DNA of 64,000 nt from positions 31,244-95,243 of the forward strand of contig JAOALB010000181.1 of assembly GCA_025331125.1 (NCBI GenBank), written 5' to 3'. The translations under genes and the position numbers were made by a program. Numbering within the stretch: position 1 is the first letter of the stretch; each line of letters begins with the position of its first letter. The DNA is from Mycogone perniciosa (Eukaryota; Ascomycota; Sordariomycetes; Hypocreales; Hypocreaceae). Of this stretch, positions 14,016-28,265 are shown in pieces. Below the pieces are notes generated by a model. It was given only the letters and a program-made list of their open reading frames with translations. It was not told the origin of the DNA and did no database searches.

Positions 14016-16415
14016 CTTACTATTATTCTTATATTTAAGGAATAGTAATATTATTTATTAAAGGGAATATATAAAGTTAAGGTATACATTAACTATAAGA
14101 ATATTATATATTTCGCGATAGTTTAATAACTCTTTAAAAGGCAGATCTGCTATATAAAATATTTATTAAAATTTAACTATATCCTAATCTACTAAAAAGG
14201 ATTTAAAAATAAATAAGCAGATACACTTAATAGATAAACCAATTATAACTAGGGAAGGATTAAATATACTAGGCAGATTTTAAAATAGACCCTTAAAGGA
14301 TACTATTAATAAATAGCATTTTAAGCTATATATAAAGTATTTAGTAATAATACTATACTTTAATATATTAAAGAGCACTATATTACTTAAAATAATTATA
14401 AATTCTTAAAAGATATAGAGTTTAATAATAAAGGAATTTAATAATAAAATAGAAACATCTAGATTTTAAATAAACTTTAAAAGAATATAGTTATCGAAGT
14501 TTATTAATACTTAATATATAGATATAAAGGTATTTGCAAGACCTGCAAATAAGTATAAAGATACCTTAAGTTTTAAAGGCTTAGAGAAGTAATATAAAAT
14601 ATTATCTTTTACTATATATAACTTATAAAATAATTAAACCCTTAAAATATAAATTATACAGTAAACTTTAACCTTTGCCAGTATTAAAATAACTATAAAA
14701 GTCTAATTTTATTAGACTTTATTATTAAACTACTACTATCTATTAAACTAAAATTAAAGATTAAATATAATAGTATTTTAGTAATTATAGATTAATTTAT
14801 GAAATACTTTTACTTCCTTTTATATAAAAAAGCAATAAATACTAAAACACTAGCTTATATATTCTTATAAGTTATTACAGTTAACTATATAATTCCAGCT
14901 AAAATTCTTTTTAATTAAAGATTAACCTTTATATTTAAATTCTAGTAAATACTTATAAACTAGTTAAGTATAAATTATAAGCTTAATACTGTATATTACC
15001 TATAAACAAATAATTAAACAGAATATATTAACTAGATTATTAAAGTTTATTTAAAAGGTTATATTAAGTTTAACTAAAATAACTAAATAGAAAAGCTATT
15101 AATTGTATAAATACATTATAATAGCAATATTTTAAAGTTAATTAAACTTAGCCCTATATATATTAATTATAGCTTTATACTAGGTATATATAAAGCGCTA
15201 AAAAAGGCCTATATATTAATAAAATATAAATTAAAGCTAGAGATATAAAGCAGTTATATAAAGAAATATAGGTGTACCTTTACTTTATATAAAAAAGAAT
15301 AAAGAAGTATACTAATAAATATAACTTAAAGGGACTAATCTTTAAGGAAAGAGATATAGTTTACTTATACTAATATTTACTAAAGAAAAAGACTGCGAAT
15401 ATTAAAATAATACAATTAAGCAATAAATTAGATTTTAAAAAACTTAGACTTTACCTAGTTAAGAAAGTTATTGTAGAAGTTACTTATAAACTTATACTAT
15501 TAGACAGTATCCGGATATAATGAATATTTTATATTTTACTATTTAAAAAAGTATTATACAATAAATTAAAAAATAGACTAATTATATATTGAATTAAAGT
15601 CTTACTAGTTAAAAAAGAATATAAAGCTAAGGAAATTAAAGCTATAAAAATAAAAAACAGTAAATGCTGGTATTTAATTAAATAGAAAAACTATAGAGAG
15701 GAATATAACTCCTAGGAATTTAAGGAATACTTTAAATACTTTTAGATAACGCTATAATAATTCTACTGAAATCTTAACTTATTAATAATAGATTAAGTGA
15801 CTTAAAGGCAGTCCAATTAATTATATTAATAACCCTAAAAGAATATATATTAATAGCAGCCTCTGGCTTACAATATTCTGCCTCATTTAACTCATTTAAA
15901 GATTTAAGACTATAATAAACTATCTTATAACTATAAGACACTATAGACTAATACTATTGCCTTAAACGCGCTAACTTCGCAAAAGCCTTATTTACCTCTT
16001 ATTAAGTATAGACTAGACAAGCTTTAGTCTCTTCTTCTTCCCACTTTATCTTTTACTTCTTTAAAATTATATATTACGCTATACTATAAATTAAAAAAAA
16101 GAAATCTATAAAAAACTTAATAAAAGATAAACCTGCAGAAAGTATAATGCTAGAACTATTGCATAAACGACTTTATTATATACAGTTACTATAATATAAA
16201 TTATCTGCAATTATTTTATAAGAAAGATTGCAACTATAGTAGAATAAATAAAGTATAATGAAATTACTAATAGTCTTAATTAATAAAAGAAAAGCTAGGC
16301 GCTGTTTAGTTTTGTAAAAATAAAATTTCGCTATATAACCTAATATTTTATTAGCAGAAAATATAGAATATAAGATAAAGGCACTATACTTATAAACTGT
16401 AAGGGATAGTGGTAT
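14016..16415 (+). mobile_element. Family-A element A1, piece 2 (integrase, chromodomain, 3' tail)
   Basis: Continuation of A1 after element C. The integrase core is readable at about 14,740-15,200 and a chromodomain-like stretch at about 15,620-15,780, collinear with A3 (33,620-34,640). After 15,800 comes a noncoding 3' tail that leads to the insertion of element D. The last five bases, 16,411-16,415 (GGTAT), are the left copy of D's target duplication. Stops occur throughout. Confidence 0.82.
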
Positions 16416-16691
16416 TATCGCGGAGCGCGGCATAGCTATATAGAGTATAGAGAGAAATAGGAATAAAGCTTGATTCTAGTAATAAATATACTGTAATAGC
16501 CTTGCTATATATATATATATAGCTAATATAAAGGAAAATGTAGAATATATATATTATAAGCGCCTATATAGTTTAATATATCGCTTACGCGATGTATATA
16601 TTAGCTGGTATCTGCTATATAAGCAGATAAAAGCTCTTTAGCGCTAATAAATGCTAATAAATAGTAAATCTTTAGCCTACTTAACCTAATA
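16416..16691 (-). repeat. 3' LTR of element D (left copy, 276 bp)
   Basis: Starts TATCGCGGAGCGCGG and ends CCTAATA. It matches 23,365-23,638 almost throughout, with differences mainly C/T and G/A. It holds an AT dinucleotide run near 16,507-16,522. Confidence 0.88.
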
Positions 16692-18380
16692 TACCCTTTA
16701 GTTAATAAAACTATTCCTAGTGCCTTATTAACTGCTATCCTAGTTTATTTATAGTGTTATAACTGTCTAGCTGCGCTTTTAAAGCCTCTTTTACTTAATT
16801 AAAAGCTCCTTTATTATAAATATATATTAATATTTTATTATTAAAAGTAAAAGGGATATAAATACTATAGCTATTATTAATTTATAATAATAAAAAGTTA
16901 AATAATAAAACTCTTTAAATAAATAAATTAATTTTAAATAGCTAAAATAAATATATTAACTATTTAACTTTATTTTTTATTTTTTTAATTATTTTTTATT
17001 TTTTTAATTATTAATATTATTATTATTATTAATAATAATAGTATTAGCAATATTAATATAGCTTTAATCAATATTATACTTTTTATATATTCTTTTTATA
17101 ATATACTTTTATTAATTAATAACAAAATTGTAAAATAAAAATACCTTTTTAATTAAATATAATTGCAGTTGCCCTTTAAAGGTAGCTTATTATAGCATTA
17201 ATTATCTTTAGGCGGCTATACCTATTACTGCTTTTACGCTAGCTTTTACTTTAGCTAGTCTAGTTTTTATTACTGCGCTAGCTAGTCTAGTTACTTAGCC
17301 TTTTTTTTATTTAGAGTTAAGGCTTACTAGGAATCGCAAAGAAGCCTTTACTAAGCTGCGCGCTGCAGTATCTTTATTAGCTCCTCCTTTTACTTTTACA
17401 GCTCTTATTACTGCTCCTACTCCTGCTTTAGCCCCTACCTTTATTATTACTACTGCTGCTTTAATTACTACTCCCACTACAGCTACTTTTACAGTAATCA
17501 CTACTTCTGCCTTTACTTTTACTGCTGCCTTTACTATTATACTATTATCCCCTTTTTATAAAGGTTATTTAAAGTTAGCACTTATTAATAAAAGAGATCT
17601 TTTTTAATATATTACTATTATTTACTTTTAATAGTATATTATTTATTTTAATAGTAACTATTAATATACTTTTTTATATATTTTCTTTTTACTTTTACTA
17701 TATTACTTTAATTAATTATATACTTTATAGTTATTTAATATTTATATTAATTGCATATTAGCTCTTTTAAACTATAAATAAAGATAATAACTAGGTAAAT
17801 ATACTATTTTTTGTTTATCTACTTATAAGTTAATGCAATTAAATAGTAATTTAATATAAAAAGGTATTATACTTTTAATTTAATTTATTAAAAGAAAAGG
17901 ATTTAATTTATATTAAAAAGGTAGCTGCTTTAAGTAGCTATAATAATAATACTTTTCACGTATAAGTATATAAAGGGTAGAAAGCTTTAAGGAATTAGTT
18001 ATTGCAGTAATAAAGTATACCTTTTATAGTAAATAGCCTTTAAGTTAAAATTAAACAGTTTCCTATATTTTTATATATTTTATTCTAGTAACTATATATT
18101 TATTAAGTTTAATAGTGCTTTAAAGTATTTAAACCGCTATTAAAGAAAAGCTTTAATAAGTTTATTAATAGGTATAAAGTTAATAAAAAACTAAAATATT
18201 AAAAATAATATTTTTTAATATTTTTATTACAGCTATATATTTTATATATTAATATAATATAAGTAAATATTAATTTATATACTCTCTTTAATTATAAAAT
18301 ATATAGTTAATTAATTATTATAGTTAATCTTTTAATTAATATTAAAGTTAATTTTTATTTTTTAAAAAAGGCAATATAAA
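16692..18380. other. Low-complexity 3' segment of element D
   Basis: This 1.7 kb lies between the RNase H relic and the 3' LTR of D, where Copia elements normally have little sequence. It includes repeated T-rich blocks (about 16,970-17,040) and a triplet-like stretch at about 17,340-17,560. On the minus strand that stretch reads as rich in Ser, Lys, Gly and Arg in one frame and in Ala and Val in another. It could be an extra 3' reading frame, a misplaced nucleocapsid-like segment, or a further degraded insertion. I cannot tell which. Confidence 0.4.
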
Positions 18381-19100
18381 TTTATTGCCTTTTTTACTAT
18401 TTAAGTAAAAGTAAATAACTTTACTTTAATTATAAATATATTAACTATACTTTAATATATAGTGTTTTATAAAATAAAGCTTAAAAAGAGTATAATAAAA
18501 TACCTTTAAAATAATCTAAGTATTTATATTATTAGCGAAAAATGTATTGCTTAAAGTAATTAAAATTTATATTTCGCTTTACCCTTTATACTAAAAAGCT
18601 AAAAAGCGCTATATATATAGATAGCAGATTAATTAGTTAACTGCTTTAAAGTATTCGTTATTAAAGTTAATTAAAAACTATAATAAAGCTAAAGCACTAT
18701 ATACTATATTTAACTTTATTATAATAGCTATATAAAGTATAAATCCTACTTTCTTTTAATATATTTTAATAGTTACTTTTATAGCTTATATTATAGCTTT
18801 TTTAAATTCTATAACTAGTATTAAAAGTATAAAAAGCTATATTTTACTATTAAATTTAAATTATTTTATAACCTTTTTAAAATAGGTTTTATAAAAAAAG
18901 TATATTTTATACTTTTTATAGTTTTACGTAATTTTAATACCTAGAAACTATTATATATCCCTTTTATTATAAAGCTTATACTTTAGTTTAAAAGTATTTA
19001 ATAGTTTAATATAAAAAGCTTTATTATTATAATAATATATAATTAAAAGATTATTTATATAAAATACAATAAAAATCTTTTAAGCTTAGTTATAAAAGAG
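18380..19100 (-). pseudogene. Element D pol relic: Copia-type reverse transcriptase end and RNase H
   Basis: On the minus strand, from about 19,070 downward, the translation shows the Copia YVDDLLI box decayed to YINNLLI. About 45 residues on comes the FLGIxI motif with two stops just before it. Farther left (about 18,760-18,400) is a stretch resembling the SLLYAAxxTRPDI and SDADFA blocks of Copia RNase H. These are hallmarks of Ty1/Copia rather than gypsy. Several stops and Asp to Asn changes show the gene is dead. Confidence 0.8.
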
Positions 19101-22100
19101 GTAAAGCTCTTCAAAGCTTAAAATTAACTTTTATTTCTTTAAAGTTAAAGATAATTTATTAAACTATAGTTTTAGCGAGTCCTTTAGCTTATATAAAGCT
19201 TTAATAAACTTGAAATAAATATTTAATAGCTTAAAACCTTTAAAAAGCTTATATATAACTAGTTTTAAATTTATATCTTTTAAAGTATTAAAAAAAGTAT
19301 TTTTAATATTATATTACTTTAACTTAAAGTTAAATTTTACTGCTAAAGCAATAAATATATAAAAAAACGCGCTGTTAATATAACTATATATATACTTTTT
19401 ATTATAAAGTATTCCTATAAATCCCTTTAAACTATAAATTAAGCTTTACAGTATTCTAAATTTCTATTTTAATTAAACTTATATATAAAAACCTAATATA
19501 TAAGTAATAGCTTTATCTTTACCTTTAAGTATAATATCTTTTATTAAGTTCCTTTTATATGTAAAAAGTTAATTTTATTATATATAGTTTATTTAAACTT
19601 AGCCTTAAATAAATATTTTATAAGCTTTTTTTAATCTTTTAGCAGTTTTGCTAAATCCTTTTAATAAATAGTTTACTTATTAAAAGTAATAATTTTTTAA
19701 AAGGAAGCTTTTTAGTTTATTATTGCATTAAAAACAGTAAATACTATTACTATACTTTTTAATTTACTCTTTATTAACTTTTATTAATTAAGCAGTAATT
19801 AATATAATATTAAATTAAAAAGTTTTATAATTATTAAGTATATATTAGGCTTATTATCCTTTAAAGCAGTATTTAAAATACGCGTTTTAGTTTTATATAC
19901 TAGGAAATATTTATTAACCTTTTTTATAGGTTATTTTTTTTAAAGTTTTATACTTTTATAAATATTAACTACTGCTTTACTGTTTAAGGAATTATTAATT
20001 AGCTTTTCCTTTAAAATTTACTCTTTTAATATAAAAATAGGTAAGTCTTTTATATACTAGTTTGCCTTTAACTATAGCAGTTTATTCTTTTTTATTAGGT
20101 AGTATACCTTTAATATATAAGGCTATTTTTCTATTAACTCTTTTTCTTTAAAGAGGGGTAGGTTACTTTTAAAAGTATTACTTAAAGTTTTTATTAATAT
20201 ACTAGTTTTATTTATAAAGATTAATTATTTTAAAGTACCCTTTAATGTTTAAAGACTAAAAGGTCTTTTTAAGTATACTACTAGTTTACTTAAAGCGTTT
20301 ATTAAACTAATTTTAATACTTTATATAATTCTTACCTTTAAAGGTATACTCTTTTATATTATATTATTTATAAAAGTATTCTTTACTGCAGGAATATATA
20401 TTAAAAAAAGTTTAAATTTTAGTTTATTTTCTTTAATTTTATTAAATAATTTATTTAATTTAACTATAAATAGTTTATTTACGCTTTTTTCTTTACTATT
20501 AAAAAAGCTAGTTTTATTAAACTATATATTCTTTATAATAATTACCTTTATTAAATAGGGTAATTAAATGCAATATATATTATTTATAGTATATTTAATA
20601 AAATATTTAATTAAGCCTTTAGGCTTTATTTTAAATTCTCTTTTATTCTAGCTAGCTTTGCAGTTTCTATTAAGTATATAAGCGCAGTAGCTGTATATAT
20701 AAAGTCTACTTTAATTTAAGTATAAACCTACAGATAGCTTTTTTATTAAAAAGGGCATAAAATTACAGAACTATTACTTTAATTTTTTAATAAATAATAT
20801 TATATTAAGGCTATATATAAGACTTATATTAATAATATATGCTATAGATTTTATACTTTTAAGCTATAAATTAATTAAAAGGCTTATAGCTTTAACTATT
20901 TTTATTAATTTATTTATAACCTTTTAACCTGCGCGCTTTAAAGCGCTATTCGGCTTATATATATAGGAAAGGGTAAGCTTTAAGATAATTCCTTTTGCGT
21001 TTACCTAAATCTAGAAATATATTAAGCCTTTAACTGCAATTATAGCTTTTTTATTATTTTATTTAAGAAAATATATTAAAATATTATATTACGTTTTTAC
21101 TATATTTATAAAGTTAAAAAGAGTATTAAAGATAATATTCTATCTTTTATTTAATAATAGGCGCATATATAACTATAAAGTATATTTCTTTTTAAGTATT
21201 AAAAGCTGGTTATCCCTATTATAACTCTAAAGATAATTTTAAAGATCCTAGTATACTTAAAAGAATAGTTTTAGTGCTTATCTTTTAAATATTCTATAAA
21301 AGATAACCTGTTTTATATATATAAAAGTATAAGCTTTGCACTTTATTTGTATAGTTCCTTTAATATATATATTCTTTATATTCTTTACTAGTGCTTTAAA
21401 TGCTTTTAAGCTTAGATATTTTAATTATAGGTGCTAGAGCTACTTTAGGTTATTATATAATATTAATAGGTTATATATTAATTTTCTCCTTTTTCTTAAT
21501 ATTATATAGATATAGTAGTTTATATAAGGAAAAAGAAATAAAGCAGTTATACTACTTAAAATAGTATATTTAATAATAAAGGCAATATAAAGTAATAAGG
21601 GTTTATATTAAAGAAATAAAAGATTATATTTATACTTTACCTTCCCTATAACTATATTTAAATTTACTATATTAATGCAAAGTGTATTATTATACTTTAT
21701 AAGCTATATTCCTGCTTTCTAAAGCTTTAACGAAGATATAATATTAATATAAAATCCTTTAACTATAGCTATATCTATAAGCTTTACTAAGCGCGCTGCC
21801 TTTTAGTATAGATTATAAACAGTATCCTTTAATAGGCAGCGTCTTTTTCCAGCTATAAAATACCTAGCTTTTCTTACTTTAATATAATTCTTTTCTATAT
21901 TTAAAATAAAAAAGTGAAAAATAAAGTAATTCCTGCTATTTACTAGATAAATAGTACTATAAATATTAAAGAGAGTGCTTTAAAAGAGGCAGTAAGGTAT
22001 ATTTTATATATTAATATATATTAATATATTTATTATATACACTGCAGGGCTTATATCTTCTTTATTAATTAGGTTTAAAGAGATTAAAAAAGCTATAATA

Positions 22101-23364
22101 GTTAAAGCTATACCTCTTTAAGTTAAGGCTATAAAGTTAATACCCTTTTTATTAAGTTTATTGCAGAATATATACTATTTATTTTTTTAAAGGCAAGTAT
22201 AAATTTCTATAGTTTATTATAGGTTAAAGATATATATATATTTTTTATTAGGCTTTCCTTTAAATGCAGTAAATAGTATATTATAGTCTTTTAAAGGCTA
22301 ATTATACTTTTCCTATTTATATAAGTATTCTTTTTTAACAGAAGCTTTTAAATATATAATATTATTTACTATAACTTTATTTAAGCAGTTACTAAATATT
22401 ATATAAAGTCTATAAATATAATTCTTTATATTTTATATACTATTTAAGAAAAGTTAATTAAATTAATTAAAGGAGAAGATTTTAGCAGTTTTACGGCTTT
22501 TAATTTAACTGTTTATATAGTATAAGTAATATAAAGTAAAGTTTAAGGTATAGTATACTTTAATAGCCTTTAAGAAAGCCCTTTAAGTAGTTATTTTTAT
22601 AACTTTAAAGAGTTTATACTTTACTGCATTTATATAAATACGCGTTTAATTTATATACTATACTTTTAGCTTTAAATTCTTATACTTTATATTATATAAA
22701 ATATATTTATATAAAATCTCTACTTTCTTATATATTATATTTTTATAAAAAGCTAATTACTCTTTAAGCTTCTTTATAATCTAATAAATAGTAAATTTAA
22801 TATTTAAACTTTTATTATTTTTATTAACTGCTTTAATAGTAATAAAGGCTAAAGCTATAGTTTAAGTTATAGCTTTAAAGTCTATAAAGATTAAAGTATA
22901 AATATTAGTATTAATTATCTTTTATATTTATTTAAGAATTACTGCCTTAGCCTTCTTCTTTTTAATATATAAAGTAATAGTATATTAGTATTTATAAAGT
23001 AGACTATTATAATAAATAAAGATATTTATTAAAGTAGCTTCTTTTTTAAATACTTTTAAGGCAGTTTCTTTTACTTTAATTAAAGTAAATGGCTTTAAAG
23101 CAGGGAAATAGTTATTATTTTAATTAAAAAGATTTAGATTAACTTTATTCCAGATCCTCGCGGTAATTATATAGTTATTTAAAACAGTAATCTATTTAAT
23201 TTACTAAACTATTAAATCTAGCTTTATAAAGGTAATATCTCTTATATTATTTATTATAAAAGGTAGCTTTAAAAGCTTAAAGGCGAAGGTGAAAAGTAAA
23301 GGTAAAGATATAATATTAAAGGAAGTTTTTAATAACTTTAATAGTTATTACTTAGGCTTATAAC

Positions 23365-23638
23365 TATTGCAGAGCGCGGTATAGCTATATAGAGTATAGA
23401 GAGAAATAGGAATAAAGCTTGATTCTGGTAATAAATATACTATAATAGCCTCGCTATATATATATATAGCTAATATAAAGGAAAACGTAGAATATATACA
23501 TTGTAAGCGCCTATATAGTCTAATATATCGCTTACGCGATATATATATTAGCTGGTATCTGCTATATAAGCAGATAAGAGCTCCCTAGCGCTAATAAGTG
23601 CTGATAAGTGGTAGGTCCTTAGCCTACTTAACCCAACA
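23365..23638 (-). repeat. 5' LTR of element D (right copy, 274 bp)
   Basis: Starts TATTGCAGAGCGCGG and ends ACCCAACA, keeping a proper terminal CA. It is followed by the GGTAT duplication at 23,639-23,643 and the end of A1. Confidence 0.88.
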
Positions 23639-24082
23639 GGTATTTATAAAGGAACTAACAGGTTTTAAGGATAAGATTAACAGGAGGGGGATATTGTATT
23701 ATAACCTAACTATCGCAAGAACGTAATATAGTATATACTTAGGGGAACCTCAGGTAAACAAATTAATTAGTATTAGATTACTGAAGTTACTATAAACTAT
23801 AAAGTAATTTTAGTAAATTAATAGAAGGATTTACTATAGATTACAAGGAAAATAAATATAATTTCAAGTAATCTATAATTATTCTATTAATATATATATA
23901 ACTGGCTTGCTATTTATTTAATATAGTTATTTAAATAGTTATTAATAATTGCATTTACTAAAACCGCTTATTTTATAGAATTGTAACTATATTACTATAT
24001 TTAATATTTATCTTTAACCTCTCTGTTAATATAAACCTATAAACCTTGGTTTATCCCTTAAAAGTCAATCTAGATTATTATA
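23639..24082 (+). mobile_element. Family-A element A1, piece 3 (tail, polypurine tract, 3' LTR)
   Basis: After element D the A1 tail resumes and reaches the polypurine tract AGGAGGGGG at 23,682-23,690. The 3' LTR spans 23,697-24,082 (386 bp), starting TATTATAACC and ending ATTATTATA. The next base starts the gag leader of A2, so A1 is inserted in A2. TATTA at 24,083-24,087 would be its duplication, but the left copy is outside the window. Confidence 0.83.
23697..24082 (+). repeat. 3' LTR of A1 (386 bp)
   Basis: The last 150 or so bases match the family-A LTR consensus and the end is a RIP-altered form of CCGGATTATTACA. The first 200 bases differ strongly from the other family-A LTRs, as described for this family. 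Confidence 0.85.
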
Positions 24083-27000
24083 TATTATAAACTTATAAAA
24101 TTAAATATTACCTATACCTACGTTAAAGCTTATATTAAAGTATAAAAAGAATTAACCTTTAAAGGATTTAAAAAGGTTACTTAAAATACAGCCCTTTAAA
24201 CCTTTTAATAAAATTACTATAGCACTTTAACTATTTTTCACTTAACTATATAACTATTTTACCTACTTTTCAACTAGCTTTAATATAAAAACTAATAAAG
24301 TCTTTTTAGCTGTTAAGTAATTTAAAGAAAACACCTTAAAGTAGTTTAAATTTATTTAAAGGGATTCTTTTAATAATAAAAGTAAAGTTAATAAGTAAAT
24401 ATAGTTTATATTCGTTAACTATAATTAATTTAAAGAAAAATTAAAAAATATTTGTAATAATATTAATAAAAAGTATATTATAGAAAATATATTTATAAAT
24501 TTAATTTAAAAAGAGAAATACTTTAATTATACTATATATTTTAAAAACTATAGTTTTAAAATTAAATAAAAAGACTTTACCTTTATTAAATGCTTTTATT
24601 ATAAATTTAAGTGAAAACTTAAAAAGGAAGTTTATGAATTGTTTTATAATAAAGGTATTATTAAATTTATTAAAAAGTATATAAATATAAATAATTTACT
24701 TTATAAACTTTAATTAAATATAAAAAAAAGATAATAGTAATTTAAATACGTTTATAAATATTGAGGATATATAAATTAAAGTAAAAAGTAATAAAAATAT
24801 AGTATTAACTTTAATAATAAGAAGTTTAGTTAAATAGATTTAACTATTATTTAAAAAGAAAAGTAAAGGTTATTTATTATTATAATAATAAATTAAAATA
24901 TATTTTAAAAGACTATACAGCTTTATAAAAGCTAAGAATTAATAAAACTTAAAAGCCTGTATTAAAATTTAAATAAAGGGTTAATATAGTTTTAAAAGCT
25001 ATTAATTATATATTACTTAACTAAACTATATACTATAATAATAACTGCTTTATTTATAAATCTAATAAAAATAAAAGTAAATAATATTTAAAATAGTTTA
25101 AAAGAATATTTATAATAGATTAAAGGGGATATTAGTTAAAACTTAAATCTTTTATTTTTAAAAATATATTTAAAAAGAATAAAGTGAATAAGTATTTACT
25201 ATATTTAAATAGTTTAATAGAATAAAACCTAAACTTTAGCTATATAAAGTTAAATAAAAATAATAGTATTTTAAATAAATAAATAGTTATTATAATTTAC
25301 TATTAACGTTTTAATTTAATTACAATAAGCAATAAAAGATAAATTTATAGTAGTAACTCTAATAATAAATATAAAAATAACCCTTTATAATATAAACTAT
25401 TATTATATAATACTATACTTTTAAAACTAGAAAATATATTATTAATATATAGTAACTTTAAAAATAAATTAAATAAATATTGCCTTTATATAGTTAAAAG
25501 AATTACTATAAATATATAATTAAATAAAATATATTTATATTTATATAAATAGCTTAAAGTATATTATATATAAGCGAAATAGGTTAAAGGAATAGTATAT
25601 ATAATAAATTAATAAGACTTTATATTTATTATTAGATTATATATATTATTAAAAGGATAAATATATTATTTATTGATAAAAGAAAACTTTAAAAGTAGTA
25701 AATATAAAAGTATATAAAGTATTAATTTACTTTAAAAGATAGAGAGATTAATTAAATTATAAAGAAGCTATATTAAATTAATTTAACTTTATTATTTGTA
25801 AAAAGACTGCTTATCATAAAAGAAGGTGGCATTTACTTTAAAGAACTTTAATTAATTGTGAAATTTATATAAAAAAAAGAATTAAGAAATATTTAATATT
25901 ACTTATAAAAAGGCTATAGGGTAATAATTAATAAATTATATCTTTTAAAATATTAAATAATAAAAGTAATAATAAATATTTACTATATTTTAAGTTAAAG
26001 ATAATAGTTAAAGGATATTGGCTATATATATTAGTAGAGAGTAAAGTAATAGGCAATCTTATTGCACCTATAACTGTAAATTACTTATAGTTACTTTAAA
26101 AAAAAAACTAAACTATATTAATTTTATTAAGTAAAAGGAGGAGCCTTTATATATAATAATATATAGCTTAAGTGAAATATTAATTATTTTGAATTTAAAA
26201 TTACTAAATATAAAAAAGCGGTTTTTTATAATATAGTAAATATTAATAGGTATAATATTATTTTCGGTTATTTTTAGTTAAAATGTAATAACTTTAATAT
26301 CGATTAAAAGAATAGATAGCTTTATTAGCGTAATAATAAAGTTTCATTAGCAATTCAAACTATTAAAAAGGATTTAACTGCAGGGAAAGATCTTTAAAAT
26401 ATAAAACCTTTAAATAAACTAATAAAAGGAATTAAAAAAGTTACTTTTAGTTTAATTATAGAAATAATTTATTTAAAAATAAAGTTTAAATAAAGTAAAG
26501 GAGAAAATAAATAAGTTTAAAAAATAATTCCCTTTTTATAAAAAGTATTTAATAATATTAATAAAATATATAAAATAAAAAGCATTAAAATAATAATATT
26601 ATTAAAATAACTATAAAATATCGTTAAAGAATACTAAAAGTATAATAAACTATTTAAGGAGATATTTAATATAAAGCTATTAAAATATAGTTAATAGAAT
26701 TATATAATTGAATTTAGAAATAGTATAAGTATTACCTTTTAGAAGATTTATAATTTAAATAAAGAAAAGCTTAAAAGTTTATATACTTATTTAAATAATA
26801 TATTAGTTAAAAGGAATATTTAACTCTTTTTATTAAAAATAGGCTATTTTATTATATTTATATTAAAAAATAGAGGTAAACTATAATTAATTATAAACTA
26901 TTAATAGTTTAATAAAGCTATTATTAAAGATAAAACTTTATTACTATTAATTATAAAATTATAGGATAGACTATATAGGAGAATATAGTTTATAGCGCTA

Positions 27001-27857
27001 AATCTTAGAGGCGCTTATAACTTTATTTAAATTAAAGAAAAATATAAATAAATAACTGCCTTTTAAACTAAATACAGCTTATTTAAATACTTAGTTATAC
27101 CTTTTAGTTTTATTAATGCTTTAGCGATATTTTAAAAGATAATTAATAATATATTAAAAGAGTATTTTAATATCTTTATAGTTATTTACTTAAATGATAA
27201 TTAAATCTTTTTAAATACCTTTAAAGAATATAAAGAATATATTTATAAAGTATTATAACTACTATAAAATGCTAAACTACTTATAAAATTAAAGGGATAT
27301 AAATTCTATATATAAAAAGTTATTTTTTTAAAGTATATTATTACCTTTAAAGAAATTTATATTAATTTATTAGAAGTATAGGCAGTAAAAGGCTAGCTTA
27401 TATTTATAATAGTTATAGAAGTTTAAAGCTTTTTAAGATTTATTAACTACTATTAATAATTTATTAAAACCTATAAAAGTATTATATAAACTCTTTATAA
27501 ATTTATTAAAAGAAATTAAAAGTTTTTATAGGTATTAAATATATTAAAAGCCTTTAATAAACTTAAGCAGTTTATTTTAAAAGAACCTATATTTATTCTT
27601 GCAATTTATTACAGTAAACTATATAATTCTAGCTAAAGTTATTTCTAATTAAAGATCAACCTTTATATTTAAACTTTAGTAAGCACTTATAAACCAGTTA
27701 AGTATAAATTATAAGCTTAGCACTAAATACTACCGATAAATAGACAAATAAATAAAATGCATTAACTAGGTTATTAAAGCCTATTTAATACACTATATTA
27801 ACTTTAACTAAAATAATTAAATAAAGAAATTATTAATTATATAAGTATCCTATAATA
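24083..27857 (+). mobile_element. Family-A element A2, piece 1 (gag to integrase, with two deletions)
   Basis: Plus-strand family-A interior that starts at the point matching A3 position about 28,589. A gag zinc-knuckle relic lies at about 24,868-24,915 (C-X2-C-X4-H-X4-C with Cys and His now Tyr). Reverse transcriptase is at about 26,880-27,280, with the catalytic box partly kept as YLND near 27,190. Relative to A3 it lacks about 0.5 kb at 25,550 and about 1 kb at 27,598, where RNase H runs straight into integrase. It is interrupted by A3 at 27,857. Confidence 0.82.
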
Positions 27858-28265
27858 TATCACGACCTAACTATATAAAAGAGTAGGTTATAGGGATATA
27901 GGAGAATATCAGCTATATTAACCAAGTTTTAAAAAGTAATTACTGCGCTAAACGTAATTACTTAAATACTTACTATACCAAAACATATAATCATTTACTC
28001 GATTACTGCACTATTACAGTAATTGCAATAATATTTACTAAAACATTAATAATTATATATAAGTCTCTTATATATATATATAACTAGCTTATTATTTATT
28101 TAATATAGTTACTTAAACAGTTATTTATAATTGCATTTACTAAAACTACTTATTCTATACAATTATAACTATATTACTCTACTTAATATTTATAATTAAC
28201 CTCTCTATTAATATAAACCTATAAACCTCAGTTTCACTATTAAGAATTAACCTATATTATTATAT
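27858..28265 (+). repeat. 5' LTR of A3 (408 bp)
   Basis: Starts TATCACGACC, keeping more of the ancestral TGTCACGACC than the 3' copy (TATTATAACC), and ends ATTATTATA. It is followed by the family-A leader and gag. Confidence 0.87.

Larger units (their letters stand above)
16416..23638 (-). mobile_element. Element D: complete nested Ty1/Copia-like retrotransposon, minus strand (7.2 kb)
   Basis: LTRs of 276 and 274 bp flank 6.7 kb of RIP-mutated interior, and GGTAT is duplicated at 16,411-16,415 and 23,639-23,643. Reverse transcriptase of the Copia type is readable on the minus strand, so the 5' LTR is the right-hand one. Removing D joins the 3' tail of A1 to its polypurine tract. Gag and integrase should lie to the right of about 20 kb by Copia gene order, but I could not resolve them individually. 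Confidence 0.87.

Noticed and set aside
16176..16433. 85-codon open frame on the minus strand in the tail of A1
   Set aside because: Composed mainly of Ile, Leu, Tyr, Lys and Asn as expected from AT-rich DNA, with no domain; it lies in a noncoding element tail that stops at D's insertion point.
17307..17501. 64-codon Val/Ala/Lys-rich open frame on the minus strand
   Set aside because: Low-complexity stretch inside element D that is open in several frames; no start context or homologue recognised. Described as part of the odd 3' segment instead.
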